This document shows positions 46,533 to 56,140 of a DNA stretch of 64,000 bases, in pieces. Position 1 is the first letter of the stretch; every line of letters begins with the position of its first letter. The stretch is from Saprospiraceae bacterium (lineage in GTDB: Bacteria > Bacteroidota > Bacteroidia > Chitinophagales > Saprospiraceae): contig JADJPZ010000004.1 in assembly GCA_016713025.1 (NCBI GenBank), forward strand, positions 1 through 64,000, given 5' to 3'. The notes under the pieces are model-generated. The model worked only from the letters and a program-made list of their open reading frames with translations. It did no database searches and was not told the origin of the DNA. The translations under genes and the position numbers were made by a program.

Positions 46533-48260
46533 ATGAATAAAGTAAAACTTTATACTATTCTCATATTTTTGACTATTTATCATTTTGTACATGGTCAAAA
46601 TAAATTATTTATACCTGATACATTGAGCGGATCAGTTATAAATCTTCATCTTCAGAAAGGTCATCATGCATTTTTTAACAACTACCAGACTGCAACATTG
46701 GGTGCCAATGGAAATATATTGGGACCTACTCTGATACTTAGAAAAGGAGATGATGTAAAAATAAATGTGAATAACCAAATCGGGGAAACCACCACGCTTC
46801 ATTGGCATGGACTGCACGTAGCTCCGGAAAATGATGGTGGACCACACACTCCCATTATAAACGAATCCACCTGGTCACCGACCTTTGAAATAAAGAACCG
46901 CGCATCTACATGTTGGTACCATCCACACCTGCACCATAAGACCAATGAGCATGTTACTAAAGGGATTTCGGGCGTAATAATTATCATAGATGAAATCGAG
47001 AAAAAATTAGCGTTGCCGAGAACTTATGGTGCGGATGATTTTCCTTTGGTGATTCAAACAAAGGATTTTGATTCAAGTTTTGAAATAATTACCCAATCAA
47101 ATCATGATGACATTTTGATGGTAAATGCCACTATAGAACCATTTCTCGAAGTTCCTTCGCAGGTGGTCAGATGCAGGATTGTAAATGGAGCATCGCAAAG
47201 AGCCTTTAATCTAGGGTTGAATAATGATCAAGATTTTTATCAAATAGCCACAGATGGAGGGTTATTACCAAAACCTTTTAAGACAAAACGATTATTAATA
47301 GCGCCGGGCGAAAGGGTTGAAATACTAATTGATTTTAAAGATATGACTGGACAAACTGTCCACCTTTTAAGCTATGCATCTGAACTACCCAGTGGTATTT
47401 ACGGTGCAACGAATGCAGGCATGGTCGCCATGATGACTTTGGATGGCTACAATCCAAATCCACTTAATGGTAAAAACTTTAAAATATTGAGTTTTAATAT
47501 TATTCATCAAACTCAAAACCCTATCGTAAATATACCTAATTCTCTTGTGGAAAAGGAATCAATAAATGAAAATTTGTCGAATATTACCAGAACACTGACT
47601 TTTTCTCCGATGGCTATGGGTATGAATCAACTTAATGGTGATTTCACCATTAATAATGCATCTTTTGACATGGATGTCATAAACTATGAAATACCGCTTA
47701 ATAATATAGAAATATGGGAGTTAAGAAATCAATCTGCTATATCACATCCCTTTCATATACATGATATACAATTTAATATTTTATCACGAAATGGGCAAAC
47801 ACCGCCGCCAAATGAACAAGGACTTAAAGATGTCGTATTGGTCAGACCCGGTGAGACTATTCGCTTTATTACAAAGTTTGAGACGTTTTCAAATCCCCAT
47901 GTACCCTATATGTTTCACTGCCATTTACTCCCACATGAAGACGGAGGGATGATGGGGCAGTTTATAGTTACAGATCGGGTAAGTAAAACGAAAGATGATA
48001 AATTTAATAAAACTGAAAAGTTGAAAATTTGGCCTAACCCAGCAACAAATATGATTGAAATAATCCATGAAGAAGAAATAGAGGTATATGATCAAGTGAT
48101 GATATGTGACACTCAAGGAAAAATAGTTTATAAGAAATTACACACTTTATCTCCTAAACAAAATATAAAAGTGGATATATTTCAATGGCCGAGCGGTAGT
48201 TATTTAGTAAAAATAGGTAGTTCGACTTTTAGCGAAGCTGCTTCATTTATAAAAAAGTAA
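46533..48260 (+). CDS. Multicopper oxidase with type IX sorting domain
   Basis: The 575-residue protein has all four copper-site motifs: HWHGLHVAP, HPHLHHKT, HPFHIHDIQF and HCHLLPHEDGGMM. A signal peptide precedes them and a type IX C-terminal domain follows (LKIWPNPATNMIEI). It is closest to the CueO/CopA-like group that oxidises Cu(I) to Cu(II) or small phenols. The sorting domain predicts surface attachment or secretion rather than a periplasmic place. It sits downstream of the MbnP/MbnH genes. Confidence 0.92.
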   Translation: MNKVKLYTILIFLTIYHFVHGQNKLFIPDTLSGSVINLHLQKGHHAFFNNYQTATLGANGNILGPTLILRKGDDVKINVNNQIGETTTLHWHGLHVAPENDGGPHTPIINESTWSPTFEIKNRASTCWYHPHLHHKTNEHVTKGISGVIIIIDEIEKKLALPRTYGADDFPLVIQTKDFDSSFEIITQSNHDDILMVNATIEPFLEVPSQVVRCRIVNGASQRAFNLGLNNDQDFYQIATDGGLLPKPFKTKRLLIAPGERVEILIDFKDMTGQTVHLLSYASELPSGIYGATNAGMVAMMTLDGYNPNPLNGKNFKILSFNIIHQTQNPIVNIPNSLVEKESINENLSNITRTLTFSPMAMGMNQLNGDFTINNASFDMDVINYEIPLNNIEIWELRNQSAISHPFHIHDIQFNILSRNGQTPPPNEQGLKDVVLVRPGETIRFITKFETFSNPHVPYMFHCHLLPHEDGGMMGQFIVTDRVSKTKDDKFNKTEKLKIWPNPATNMIEIIHEEEIEVYDQVMICDTQGKIVYKKLHTLSPKQNIKVDIFQWPSGSYLVKIGSSTFSEAASFIKK

Positions 48261-48354
48261 AAATAAGAAAAGCAATTATGATAAAATATGCGCAAAAGAG
48301 TAGTTAATGAACAACATTTAATACCAATAATACGTTTTTAAATTAATAAATAGT

Positions 48355-48816
48355 ATGATTTTCAAAGGGTTACATATTTTGCTGGCATTCAATTTTCTCA
48401 TATCTACAATAGGATTTAGGGTCTTTGAGCATATATGTAGTAAAAATGGAACTTCGATTGCAATTTTTATTAAGTCAAACAACTGTTGCACAAAGAAAAA
48501 GAAAAAGTGTTGTTCTGCTAAAAAAGTGTATTTGTGCGAAACTAAAGATGTCTTAGCAAAAGGGCAAACTATAAAAAAGAAGCCTTGCTGTGAGGATAAG
48601 TCACACTATAAAAAGTTAAATACAAACGCTTCAGAAATAACAAAAGTTATTTTTTCTGATATTCAAACTGTTTTTTATAGTCCTATCGTTGGGGTGTCTT
48701 TTGACCTAAATGACAAGGTTAAAGAAAATGCAAAGACGCTCAGATTTTATTTATATAAACCACCGCCACTTCCTGTGGATAATTTAAGGGTGCTTTACCA
48801 ATCTTTCCTTTGTTAG
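48355..48816 (+). CDS. HYC_CC_PP family protein
   Basis: A 153-residue protein with the family layout: an N-terminal hydrophobic segment, HIC early, several CC pairs (NNCCTKKKKKCCS, KKPCCED), and YKPPPLPVDN near the end. The function is unknown, but Cys pairs and location in metal loci suggest copper handling. It is 94 bases after the multicopper oxidase. Confidence 0.85.
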   Translation: MIFKGLHILLAFNFLISTIGFRVFEHICSKNGTSIAIFIKSNNCCTKKKKKCCSAKKVYLCETKDVLAKGQTIKKKPCCEDKSHYKKLNTNASEITKVIFSDIQTVFYSPIVGVSFDLNDKVKENAKTLRFYLYKPPPLPVDNLRVLYQSFLC

Positions 48817-49119
48817 CCTTCCATGATTTCCTGTTTCTGAAATAGGGCTAAGTTCATATTTTGTATTCGTCACATGTAGATTTTGCTGAAAGTACTTTTT
48901 GTACCGCTTTATGACTACTTTACAATACACTTCAATGAGCTTTACATTTAAATAGCATCCATTGGTTTTGGAATTTCTGTATGTATAACGGCAGAAAGGA
49001 ATTTTAACTTTTTGAGTAATAAATTCTCCAAAATTACGACTTCGGTGCTCATAATATTGATCCCTGGACGGATATCAAAAAAGAAGGTAATATTTTTTAA
49101 AATTTTAAAACACATCTAA
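48817..49119. other. Intergenic region
   Basis: About 303 AT-rich bases. I find no gene, RNA or clear promoter here. It may contain the promoter of the HMA gene, but no consensus boxes are convincing. Confidence 0.5.
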
Positions 49120-49476
49120 ATGAACACATTTATTAAAAGTGCAGTAGTAATATGTTTAGCACTATTCACTACACATCTCAGTACAGCGCAGACAAAAAAT
49201 TTGAAAACCGTAGACGTCAAAGTGTATGGAAATTGTGGCATGTGCAAAAAGACCATCGAAAAAGCAGCCAATGTTAAAGGCAAATCAAATGCTGTATGGG
49301 ATGCTGACTTAGCGATGGCAAAGATCACCATAGACAGTACCAAAACAAATGTCGATGAAGTACTCAAGAGAATAGCAGCTGTTGGCTACGATAGTGAAAA
49401 TTTCAGAGCACCCGATTCAGTCTATGAAAATCTTCATGGCTGTTGCCAGTACGATAGGCCTGCAAAAAAGGAATAG
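49120..49476 (+). CDS. Secreted HMA (heavy-metal-associated) protein
   Basis: A 118-residue protein with a signal peptide (AVVICLALFTTHLSTAQ) and an HMA fold. The usual GMTCxxC site is changed to YGNCGMCKKTIE, which keeps the two Cys. It ends HGCCQYDRPAKKE, adding another Cys pair. It probably carries copper in the periplasm. It runs with 3 bases to the DUF2911 gene. Confidence 0.85.
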   Translation: MNTFIKSAVVICLALFTTHLSTAQTKNLKTVDVKVYGNCGMCKKTIEKAANVKGKSNAVWDADLAMAKITIDSTKTNVDEVLKRIAAVGYDSENFRAPDSVYENLHGCCQYDRPAKKE

Positions 49477-49478
49477 TA

Positions 49479-50339
49479 ATGGGAATGAAAACATTCATTT
49501 TAATAGTATTTTTGATTCCGTCATTTATGATGGCTCAGATAGATTTACCCCCTGCAAGTCCCGATGCCAGCTGGAACCATCAATTGGGATTTACCCAAAT
49601 TGATTTGAGTTATTCCCGCCCACAAATGCGAGGGAGAAAAATCTTTGGGGCTCTGGTGCCATATGATGTACTTTGGCGGACAGGTGCCGGGGAAAGCACA
49701 AGGATAAAATTCAGTGAAGACATTGTTTTTGGTGGCAAGCTAGTGAAAAAAGGTCAGTATGGGCTTTACTCTATCCCGGGCAAGGAAGAGTGGATTATCA
49801 TCCTAAATCAAGATGCAACTCTACATGGTGACTTTGGATATGATGAAAAAAAAGATGTACTTCGTGTAAAAGTAAAACCAACAAACAGTCCGACAACGAA
49901 TGAGTCCTTCACTATTGAGCTGACAGATTTTAAACCCGACTATTCGGCGTCACTCGAAATGAAATGGGAGAATACATCTATTAAGGTACCGATCATGAGT
50001 ACTGCAGATGATAGAATTATGGCTCAGATACAGGAAAATTTAATTGTAAAAAAAGTAGAGAATGCAGGTTTGCTGAATAAGGGAGCACAATATTACTTTT
50101 TCAATAAAAAAGATTTGAATCAGGCGCTGGAATGGTCAATTACATCAGAAACCCTTAGCGTAGATAATATTAATTACTCAGTATTGACAGCAAACATTCT
50201 GGAAAGACTGAAAAGATATCCAGAAGCTATTGAGTCTGCACAAAAAGCTTTGGAACTGGCGCGAAAAAAGGATATGACAGATGATGTTAAAAATCTTGAA
50301 GAAAAGATAAAAGATTTGAAAATTAAAAAGAGTAAATAA
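49479..50339 (+). CDS. DUF2911 protein
   Basis: The 286-residue secreted protein has the DUF2911 pattern LPPASPDASWNHQLGFTQI, YSRPQMRGRKIFGALVPYD and LWRTGAGESTRIKF. The last 80 residues have a TPR-like helical arrangement (RLKRYPEAIESAQKALELA). The biochemical role is unknown. An in-frame ATG two codons downstream is an alternative start. It is co-transcribed with the HMA gene before it and the multicopper oxidase after it. Confidence 0.88.
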   Translation: MGMKTFILIVFLIPSFMMAQIDLPPASPDASWNHQLGFTQIDLSYSRPQMRGRKIFGALVPYDVLWRTGAGESTRIKFSEDIVFGGKLVKKGQYGLYSIPGKEEWIIILNQDATLHGDFGYDEKKDVLRVKVKPTNSPTTNESFTIELTDFKPDYSASLEMKWENTSIKVPIMSTADDRIMAQIQENLIVKKVENAGLLNKGAQYYFFNKKDLNQALEWSITSETLSVDNINYSVLTANILERLKRYPEAIESAQKALELARKKDMTDDVKNLEEKIKDLKIKKSK

Positions 50340-50345
50340 AATATC

Positions 50346-51791
50346 ATGAATACAATAAAAATCGCTGGTATGATCACCTTGATAGCAGCTTTTACACTAA
50401 TAAGTTGTCATAAAATGGACCATGGAAATCAAACGACTGCTAGAGCAGTTGTTGAAAAGTCCTTCTCTACCCCAATTGCTATACCAATGGTTATGGATGC
50501 AACGAATGCATCTTTTGCTGCAAAAACAAATACTGCCACAATTGGTGGTCAATCATTGAAAACCCTTTCATATGGGAATGGTGGTATATTAGGACCCACA
50601 CTTAAAATAAATCAAGGGGATATGATGAATCTAGTATTTTCAAATCAGCTATCAGAGCCGACGAATATACATTGGCATGGATTAGAAGCGCCTTCTTCAC
50701 AAGACGGATACCCTACCGACTTGACGCAAGCAGGGAATTCATACACCTATAATTTTCGTGTTACAAACAGACCCGGGACTTATTGGTACCATCCACATCC
50801 TGATATGGCTACTGCCAGTCAGGCATACAGAGGATTGGCCGGTTTTTATATTGTGTCATCGCCTGAAGAACAAGCCTTAAAATTACCTGCTGGAAATTTT
50901 GATGTTCCTTTAGTCATACAGGACAAGAGACTCACAGGCGGACTGGAATATAATCCGGATGCTGAAGATCAAACTATAGGATTTTTTGGTGAATCGATCT
51001 TAGTTAATGGGACACCTGGTGCGGTAATGGATGTAGAAAAACGTACTTACAGATTTCGACTTTTGAATGGTTCCAATGCAAGAATTTACAATTTTGCTTT
51101 GTCTGACGGCATTAAATTTAAACTTATCGGTAGTGATGGTGGATTATTGGATGCTCCTGTGGATGTATCAAATATCTTACTTGCTCCGGGTGAAAGAGCT
51201 GATGTACTTATTAATTTTGGTAGTATGCCTGTAAGTACTGAATTATTTATGGAGAGTGCATCGTTTAGCGGATCATCTTCCCAAGGCAATCAAAGCTTTA
51301 AGGTTATGAAATTTAAGATCATTAAAGATGCCACAGACAATTTTATTGTTCCGTCCACATTAATGGCAGTAGAAAAAATATCTGAATCTTCTTCTGTTGC
51401 TTCCCGGAAGTTTAATATTGGACATATGATGGTCCATGGTGGTATGGAAGGCGTCATGCACCCGATAGATGGTAAAACATTTGATGCCAACCGAAGAGAC
51501 GAGGTAGTCAAAAGCGGTAGTGTTGAAATCTGGGAGTTTGACAATACCACAGGTACAGAAATTCACCCTATGCATTTGCATGGACTTCAGTTTCAGGTTT
51601 TGAGCAGAACAGGAGGAAGAGGGTCGATTCAAGCATGGGAGAAGGGGTGGAAAGATACAGTGCTGGCATTTCCTGGTGAAAAAGTAAAAATCATCATAAG
51701 ATTTCCCGATAATAAAGGAAAATTTGTATTCCACTGTCACAATCTGGAACATGAAGATGCAGGTATGATGCTAAATTTTGAAATTCAATAA
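50346..51791 (+). CDS. Multicopper oxidase, lipoprotein type
   Basis: The 481-residue protein has a lipoprotein signal (AAFTLISCHK) and the motifs HWHGLEAP, HPHPDMAT, HPMHLHGLQF and HCHNLEHEDAGMML, giving all type 1, 2 and 3 copper ligands. It is CueO/SufI-like and expected on the periplasmic side. Unlike the first oxidase it has no type IX domain, so the locus would place one enzyme outside and one inside the outer membrane. Confidence 0.92.
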   Translation: MNTIKIAGMITLIAAFTLISCHKMDHGNQTTARAVVEKSFSTPIAIPMVMDATNASFAAKTNTATIGGQSLKTLSYGNGGILGPTLKINQGDMMNLVFSNQLSEPTNIHWHGLEAPSSQDGYPTDLTQAGNSYTYNFRVTNRPGTYWYHPHPDMATASQAYRGLAGFYIVSSPEEQALKLPAGNFDVPLVIQDKRLTGGLEYNPDAEDQTIGFFGESILVNGTPGAVMDVEKRTYRFRLLNGSNARIYNFALSDGIKFKLIGSDGGLLDAPVDVSNILLAPGERADVLINFGSMPVSTELFMESASFSGSSSQGNQSFKVMKFKIIKDATDNFIVPSTLMAVEKISESSSVASRKFNIGHMMVHGGMEGVMHPIDGKTFDANRRDEVVKSGSVEIWEFDNTTGTEIHPMHLHGLQFQVLSRTGGRGSIQAWEKGWKDTVLAFPGEKVKIIIRFPDNKGKFVFHCHNLEHEDAGMMLNFEIQ

Positions 51792-51826
51792 CTTAATATT
51801 TTTTAATTTTACTAAATTTATTTAAA

Positions 51827-52195
51827 ATGATTCATTTAAAATCTTTATTCTCGCTTTTTTTAGTGGCAACTTTGAGCTTTACTTCATGTAAAAAAGATGA
51901 AGCTACAGTTACAGAAAATTTAACAGCTGAGTGGAATTCCACATCAGTTAAAATTGATGGTGTCGCTTCTCCTGCTACAACTACGATGTTTTTGCATTTA
52001 CAGAGCAGTAAGCAGTATGAAATCACCACAAACATCACTCCATTTAGTCAAGCTAAATCAGGTGTATGGTCCAATACTGATGACAAATTGACTTTGGCAG
52101 GAAATGTCTGGACTATTCACCATATTGCAGATAAAGAATTGAGAATTGAATTCGTCCTGGATGGTAAGGATTTAGAAATAGAATTCGCTAAGTAA
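51827..52195 (+). CDS. Small lipocalin-like lipoprotein
   Basis: A 122-residue lipoprotein (signal peptide ending LSFTSCKKD) with a beta-rich body, AEWNSTSVKIDGVASPATTT and KSGVWSNTDDKLTL, similar to small lipocalin-like domains of Bacteroidota. No metal ligands stand out. It ends just before a perfect palindrome that probably terminates transcription. Confidence 0.65.
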   Translation: MIHLKSLFSLFLVATLSFTSCKKDEATVTENLTAEWNSTSVKIDGVASPATTTMFLHLQSSKQYEITTNITPFSQAKSGVWSNTDDKLTLAGNVWTIHHIADKELRIEFVLDGKDLEIEFAK

Positions 52196-52201
52196 GTAAT
52201 T

Positions 52202-52237
52202 ATAGCTGCCTGAAAAAATATTTTTTCAGGCAGCTAT
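52202..52237. terminator. Perfect 36-bp palindrome, bidirectional terminator
   Basis: Positions 52202-52219 and 52220-52237 are exact inverted copies, with GCTGCCTG, an A-run, a T-run and CAGGCAGC. This would form a strong stem with T-tracts on either strand, closing the upstream group. Confidence 0.7.
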
Positions 52238-52274
52238 TAGTAAACTAAACGGTACATCAAAAACGATATATAAA

Positions 52275-52754
52275 ATGAAAAATATAATTTTACTTTTTAT
52301 TTGCCTAATTTCAAACACTTCTATTGACGCACAATTAAAAATAGGAGATCCTTTGCCTAATATTTATCTTCCAAGCTATTTAAAAAATGAAGTTAGGCTT
52401 TTAGATTATACAGGTAAAATTCTACTTGTAGATTTTTGGGCATCCTGGTGTGCTCCCTGTCGAAAAGCAAACAAAAAACTTGTCGATTTGCACCGCGAAT
52501 ATGCGCCAGCCAAACTAGAAATAGTAGGTATATCAGTAGATACAGACCGATCTAAATGGCTCAAAGCTATAACTAAAGATAATATTGAATATACACAATT
52601 AACAGATCCGCATGGATTTGAAGCGAAGTCTGCCATACAATTTGGTGTAGAGGCATTGCCAGCTTCTTTTCTATTTGATCCAAACGGCAAACTAATAGCT
52701 ATCAATCCAACCGAACAGGAAATCAAACAACAATTAAATCACAATAAAAATTAA
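52275..52754 (+). CDS. TlpA-like thioredoxin-fold protein
   Basis: A 159-residue exported protein (signal peptide, AQLKIGDPLPN) with the active site WASWCAPCRKAN and the conserved cis-Pro region ALPASFLFDPNGKL. It would reduce or transfer disulfides in the periplasm, possibly to keep Cys of the metal-binding proteins reduced. Its stop overlaps the upstream ATG of the next gene. Confidence 0.9.
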   Translation: MKNIILLFICLISNTSIDAQLKIGDPLPNIYLPSYLKNEVRLLDYTGKILLVDFWASWCAPCRKANKKLVDLHREYAPAKLEIVGISVDTDRSKWLKAITKDNIEYTQLTDPHGFEAKSAIQFGVEALPASFLFDPNGKLIAINPTEQEIKQQLNHNKN

Positions 52755-52759
52755 TGCAA

Positions 52760-53279
52760 ATGAATCTAAAAATTTTCTTATTTACGCTTTCAGCAGTATT
52801 GGTTGTTGCCAATGCTGAATGCACAAATATCAAAAGCAGAAATTGTGGCCACAGGCCTTACCTGCTCCATGTGTTCAAATGCCATCAATAAACAGCTCAA
52901 ATCATTGACTGAAGTAGATAGTGTGGTCATAGATCTGAACACAAACACTTTTGTAGTACATCTCAAAAAAGAAGCCATGATAAGTCCCAGGGTTTTAAAA
53001 GAAAAAGTAGAAAAGGCAGGCTTTTTTGTTGGTTCGATGATTGTTACCATGAACTTTGACAATACTGATATCTCTGAAAATATAAAAGTAGAAAAAGAAG
53101 GCATCGCTTTGGTCATTATCGATTCAAAGTCAAAAGTATTACATGGTGAAACAAAGGCCAAAATCATGGACAAAGGTTACGTGACGCAAAAGGAATATAA
53201 AAAGTTGACCAAATCACTTTCGAAAATTCCTTCTTACCTGGATGGAAATGAAGATGACTATCACATAAAAATCAATTGA
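52760..53279 (+). CDS. Second secreted HMA protein (frameshifted at signal peptide)
   Basis: The HMA domain ATGLTCSMCSNAINKQLKSL is clear. The signal peptide MNLKIFLFTLSAVLVVANA is in a different frame, and one or two bases near 52815-52825 separate them, so the start at 52760 is inferred. The C-terminal half lacks a second metal site. It probably binds copper in the periplasm, paired with the barrel protein that follows after two bases. Confidence 0.75.
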
Positions 53280-53281
53280 TT

Positions 53282-54085
53282 ATGAGGCAAATTTTAATAG
53301 TCTTACTGACGATTACATTAAATAATTTATCCGGACAAGAACTTTTTGTGGTTACAGATCCGGCCAGTAATGTTCCCACGGGCTCTCTGAGTGTCAGGCT
53401 GAGCAATTCTTTATTTAAGGAAGTATATGAGGATGGGTACAACTATCATCTCATGCCCGAAGTCACTTATGGTATTACAAAAAATCTGATGGTCAGGACT
53501 TCGGTGTTTTTAAGTGACAGGAGCAACAGTCTCTATGCTGAAGGGGCCAATATCTTTAGTAAGTACAGGTTTTATTCTTCAGATGACCTACACAGCCATT
53601 TCAGGATGGCAGCTTTTGCCAGATATAGTTTTAACAGAGCAGATATACATCAGGAACAAATAGAAATCATGGGACACAATAGTGGTTATGAAACCGGAGT
53701 GGTGATTACTCAGCTCATAAAAAAAGTAGCCATCAGCTCTTCTGTAAGTTTTGAAAAAGCATTGGACAATAAACCGGATTATGAATTTCCAAATACGCAA
53801 AGTAATACGGCTACCAATTACACCCTTTCTGTAGGAAAGCTGATGTATCCAAAAAAATACACTAATTTTAAACAGACTAATATCAACCTAATGCTTGAAT
53901 TTGTGGGCCAAACGCTTAATGAAAACGGAAAAACGTATATAGATGTCGTCCCATCTATACAATTTATTTTTAATAGCCAGGCCAGGATAGATGTAGGTTA
54001 CAGAAGAGAATTGTACAGTAATATGCTTAGAACAGCACCCAATGGTATTTACCTGAACTTTGAATATACATTTTTCAATATCTAA
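53282..54085 (+). CDS. Outer-membrane beta-barrel protein
   Basis: A protein of about 267 residues with a signal peptide, alternating beta strands, and a final aromatic strand NGIYLNFEYTFFNI, typical of outer-membrane barrels. I used the ATG at 53282. No specific family is named; its link to the HMA gene suggests a role in metal passage or sensing. Confidence 0.7.
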   Translation: MRQILIVLLTITLNNLSGQELFVVTDPASNVPTGSLSVRLSNSLFKEVYEDGYNYHLMPEVTYGITKNLMVRTSVFLSDRSNSLYAEGANIFSKYRFYSSDDLHSHFRMAAFARYSFNRADIHQEQIEIMGHNSGYETGVVITQLIKKVAISSSVSFEKALDNKPDYEFPNTQSNTATNYTLSVGKLMYPKKYTNFKQTNINLMLEFVGQTLNENGKTYIDVVPSIQFIFNSQARIDVGYRRELYSNMLRTAPNGIYLNFEYTFFNI

Positions 54086-54188
54086 AAATGAATAAGGTAA
54101 TGCACTTTTTAAAGAGGATTCTGAAAATGATATTTATAAAAAAATGTTGTCACTAATTGTAATATTAAAACAAACAAATAAAAGTAAA

Positions 54189-56129
54189 ATGCTCCTAAAA
54201 CATTTACCATTATGTCTAATATTTACAAGCAATATATTAGTAGCCCAATATACCATTAAAGGCATGATTACCGGGCAAACACAAATCATAAGCGGAGCCA
54301 GAGTGACACTCTTTAATAGCGATACAACGTATTTTATAGAAGAACGCAGCGATGATTTTGGCATGTTCTATTTTTCAAATGTCTCTGCAGGAGCTTATAA
54401 AATTGGAGTAGCAAAATCCAATTACAATTACAAAGAATCAAATGTTGTAATTAATGAAAATATTGAAAATTTCAATTTTGATCTTGAACCTGAAACGGAG
54501 AAAGGAAGATGGGATGTTATCATAAAATCGCCGGAACCGCTTGGTGGAACTGACTTAGGAATACTGATGCCGGATGGCAAAATATATTATTGCCATGATA
54601 CAAAAGATCCATTTTATTTTGACCCCATGTCCAATGATACTTTAAGTGTAATGGGTAGTGACAGTATTCAAGGTTGTGTGGGTCCAGTGCTTCTTGCGGA
54701 TAGTACGGTATGGTTTTTTGGTGGTACATTAAGAGAAATATATGGACCCGGAACAAAAAAAGTAAAAAAGTTTGATATTCGAAAGAATAAATGGAAGACC
54801 CACCAAAATATGCTTGATTTCAGATGGTATCCTAGTATATCACCGCTATCAAATGGTCAAGTAATTATCCTGGGTGGTGGTGGGCTCAACAATCCAGTAA
54901 GGGTAAAAACATCTGAAATATATGACCCAAAAAGTGGTATTTCGAAACCAACAGGTCAAATAGCCATCGGTAATGAAGTCTCTCCTATTGTGCCGTTACT
55001 GAATGGCAAAACATTAATGACGCACCGTCCGCCACAATTGTTTGATCCAACCACTAATCAATGGGAATTGGCGGCTGATTTTGTCCAAAGCAATCGTATG
55101 AGCAATGGAGACCATAGTGATCATGAACTGGTATTAATGCCAGACGGGGATGTCTTGGCTTTTGGATATAAACCGTTTAGCAATAATCTAGGGACATTTG
55201 TGGAAAAATATGATGTTGCTGCAAATAAATGGGAGTTAAAAAGTAGTATTAATCCGATCAGATCAAGGGCTAAAGCGATCATTATGCCAGACAAAAGAGT
55301 ATTGATCGCCGGAGGAGAAAAAGAAGACAAAAATGATAGCAGCCTTGTAAATCAATGGAATTATATGAAGAGAGCTGACCTTTATCATCCAGAAACGGAT
55401 ACCTGGAGAAATCTAGCTGATTTGAATTATTTTAGAGAATATCATGCCATTTTAACATTAGTACCTGATGGCAGGGTAATAGCCGTAGGTGGTGAAGGTC
55501 AACCCGGCAATGAGCCCACCCAAAGTATCATTGAAGCTTTTAAACCACCTTATCTTTTCAGGGGAGTAAGACCTGAAATAAACAATTTTAATAAAAGGAT
55601 TTTTTCCAAAGGAGAAGAACTTTCATTTTCCGTGTCAAAGACAGATTCTATCACAGGTCTGCTATTAATGGCAAATGCGGTTAATACTCATTTTATGAAT
55701 AGCAGCAATAATCGGTTTATTGAGTTGGAATACGAACAAAATAATGGGAAGGTAACTTCATTGTTGCCTTCTTATTCTCTTATATTATTTGATGGTTTTT
55801 ACATGTTGTTTGCCATGGTGGATGATATACCATCCATAGCTGAAATAATTGTAGTCAACAACCAGCAAGGAATGACATCAAATATAACGGAATATGAAAA
55901 AGAAGATGTGGTGATATATCCTAATCCTTGTAAAGATATTGTTTATTTTAAATCAGAAAGCCTTACCACAGGAGTCACAATCAGGGACTCAAATGGGCGA
56001 ACTGTACTGACAAAAAGAGGTAAAAATATTGAATCTGTAAATCTTGGCGGATATCCATCCGGTATATATTATATTGAAGTCATGTATGATAATAATGAAG
56101 TCATAATTCAAAAAATCAGTAAAATTTAA
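54189..56129 (+). CDS. Predicted copper-radical oxidase (galactose-oxidase-like kelch) with type IX domain
   Basis: From the ATG at 54189 the protein has 646 residues: signal peptide, a carboxypeptidase-regulatory-like beta domain (IKGMITGQTQIISGARVT), a kelch propeller, a C-terminal galactose-oxidase domain ending near YMLFAMVDDIPSIAE, and a type IX domain (VVIYPNPCKDIVYF). All five ligands of copper-radical oxidases can be placed: Cys163, Tyr214, Tyr418, His419 and His501. Their spacing resembles the Cys228, Tyr272, Tyr495, His496, His581 set of fungal galactose oxidase. It would oxidise an alcohol or aldehyde and make peroxide. I preferred this start because it gives a good signal peptide. 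Confidence 0.82.
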   Translation: MLLKHLPLCLIFTSNILVAQYTIKGMITGQTQIISGARVTLFNSDTTYFIEERSDDFGMFYFSNVSAGAYKIGVAKSNYNYKESNVVINENIENFNFDLEPETEKGRWDVIIKSPEPLGGTDLGILMPDGKIYYCHDTKDPFYFDPMSNDTLSVMGSDSIQGCVGPVLLADSTVWFFGGTLREIYGPGTKKVKKFDIRKNKWKTHQNMLDFRWYPSISPLSNGQVIILGGGGLNNPVRVKTSEIYDPKSGISKPTGQIAIGNEVSPIVPLLNGKTLMTHRPPQLFDPTTNQWELAADFVQSNRMSNGDHSDHELVLMPDGDVLAFGYKPFSNNLGTFVEKYDVAANKWELKSSINPIRSRAKAIIMPDKRVLIAGGEKEDKNDSSLVNQWNYMKRADLYHPETDTWRNLADLNYFREYHAILTLVPDGRVIAVGGEGQPGNEPTQSIIEAFKPPYLFRGVRPEINNFNKRIFSKGEELSFSVSKTDSITGLLLMANAVNTHFMNSSNNRFIELEYEQNNGKVTSLLPSYSLILFDGFYMLFAMVDDIPSIAEIIVVNNQQGMTSNITEYEKEDVVIYPNPCKDIVYFKSESLTTGVTIRDSNGRTVLTKRGKNIESVNLGGYPSGIYYIEVMYDNNEVIIQKISKI

Positions 56130-56140
56130 ATAATCACAAA

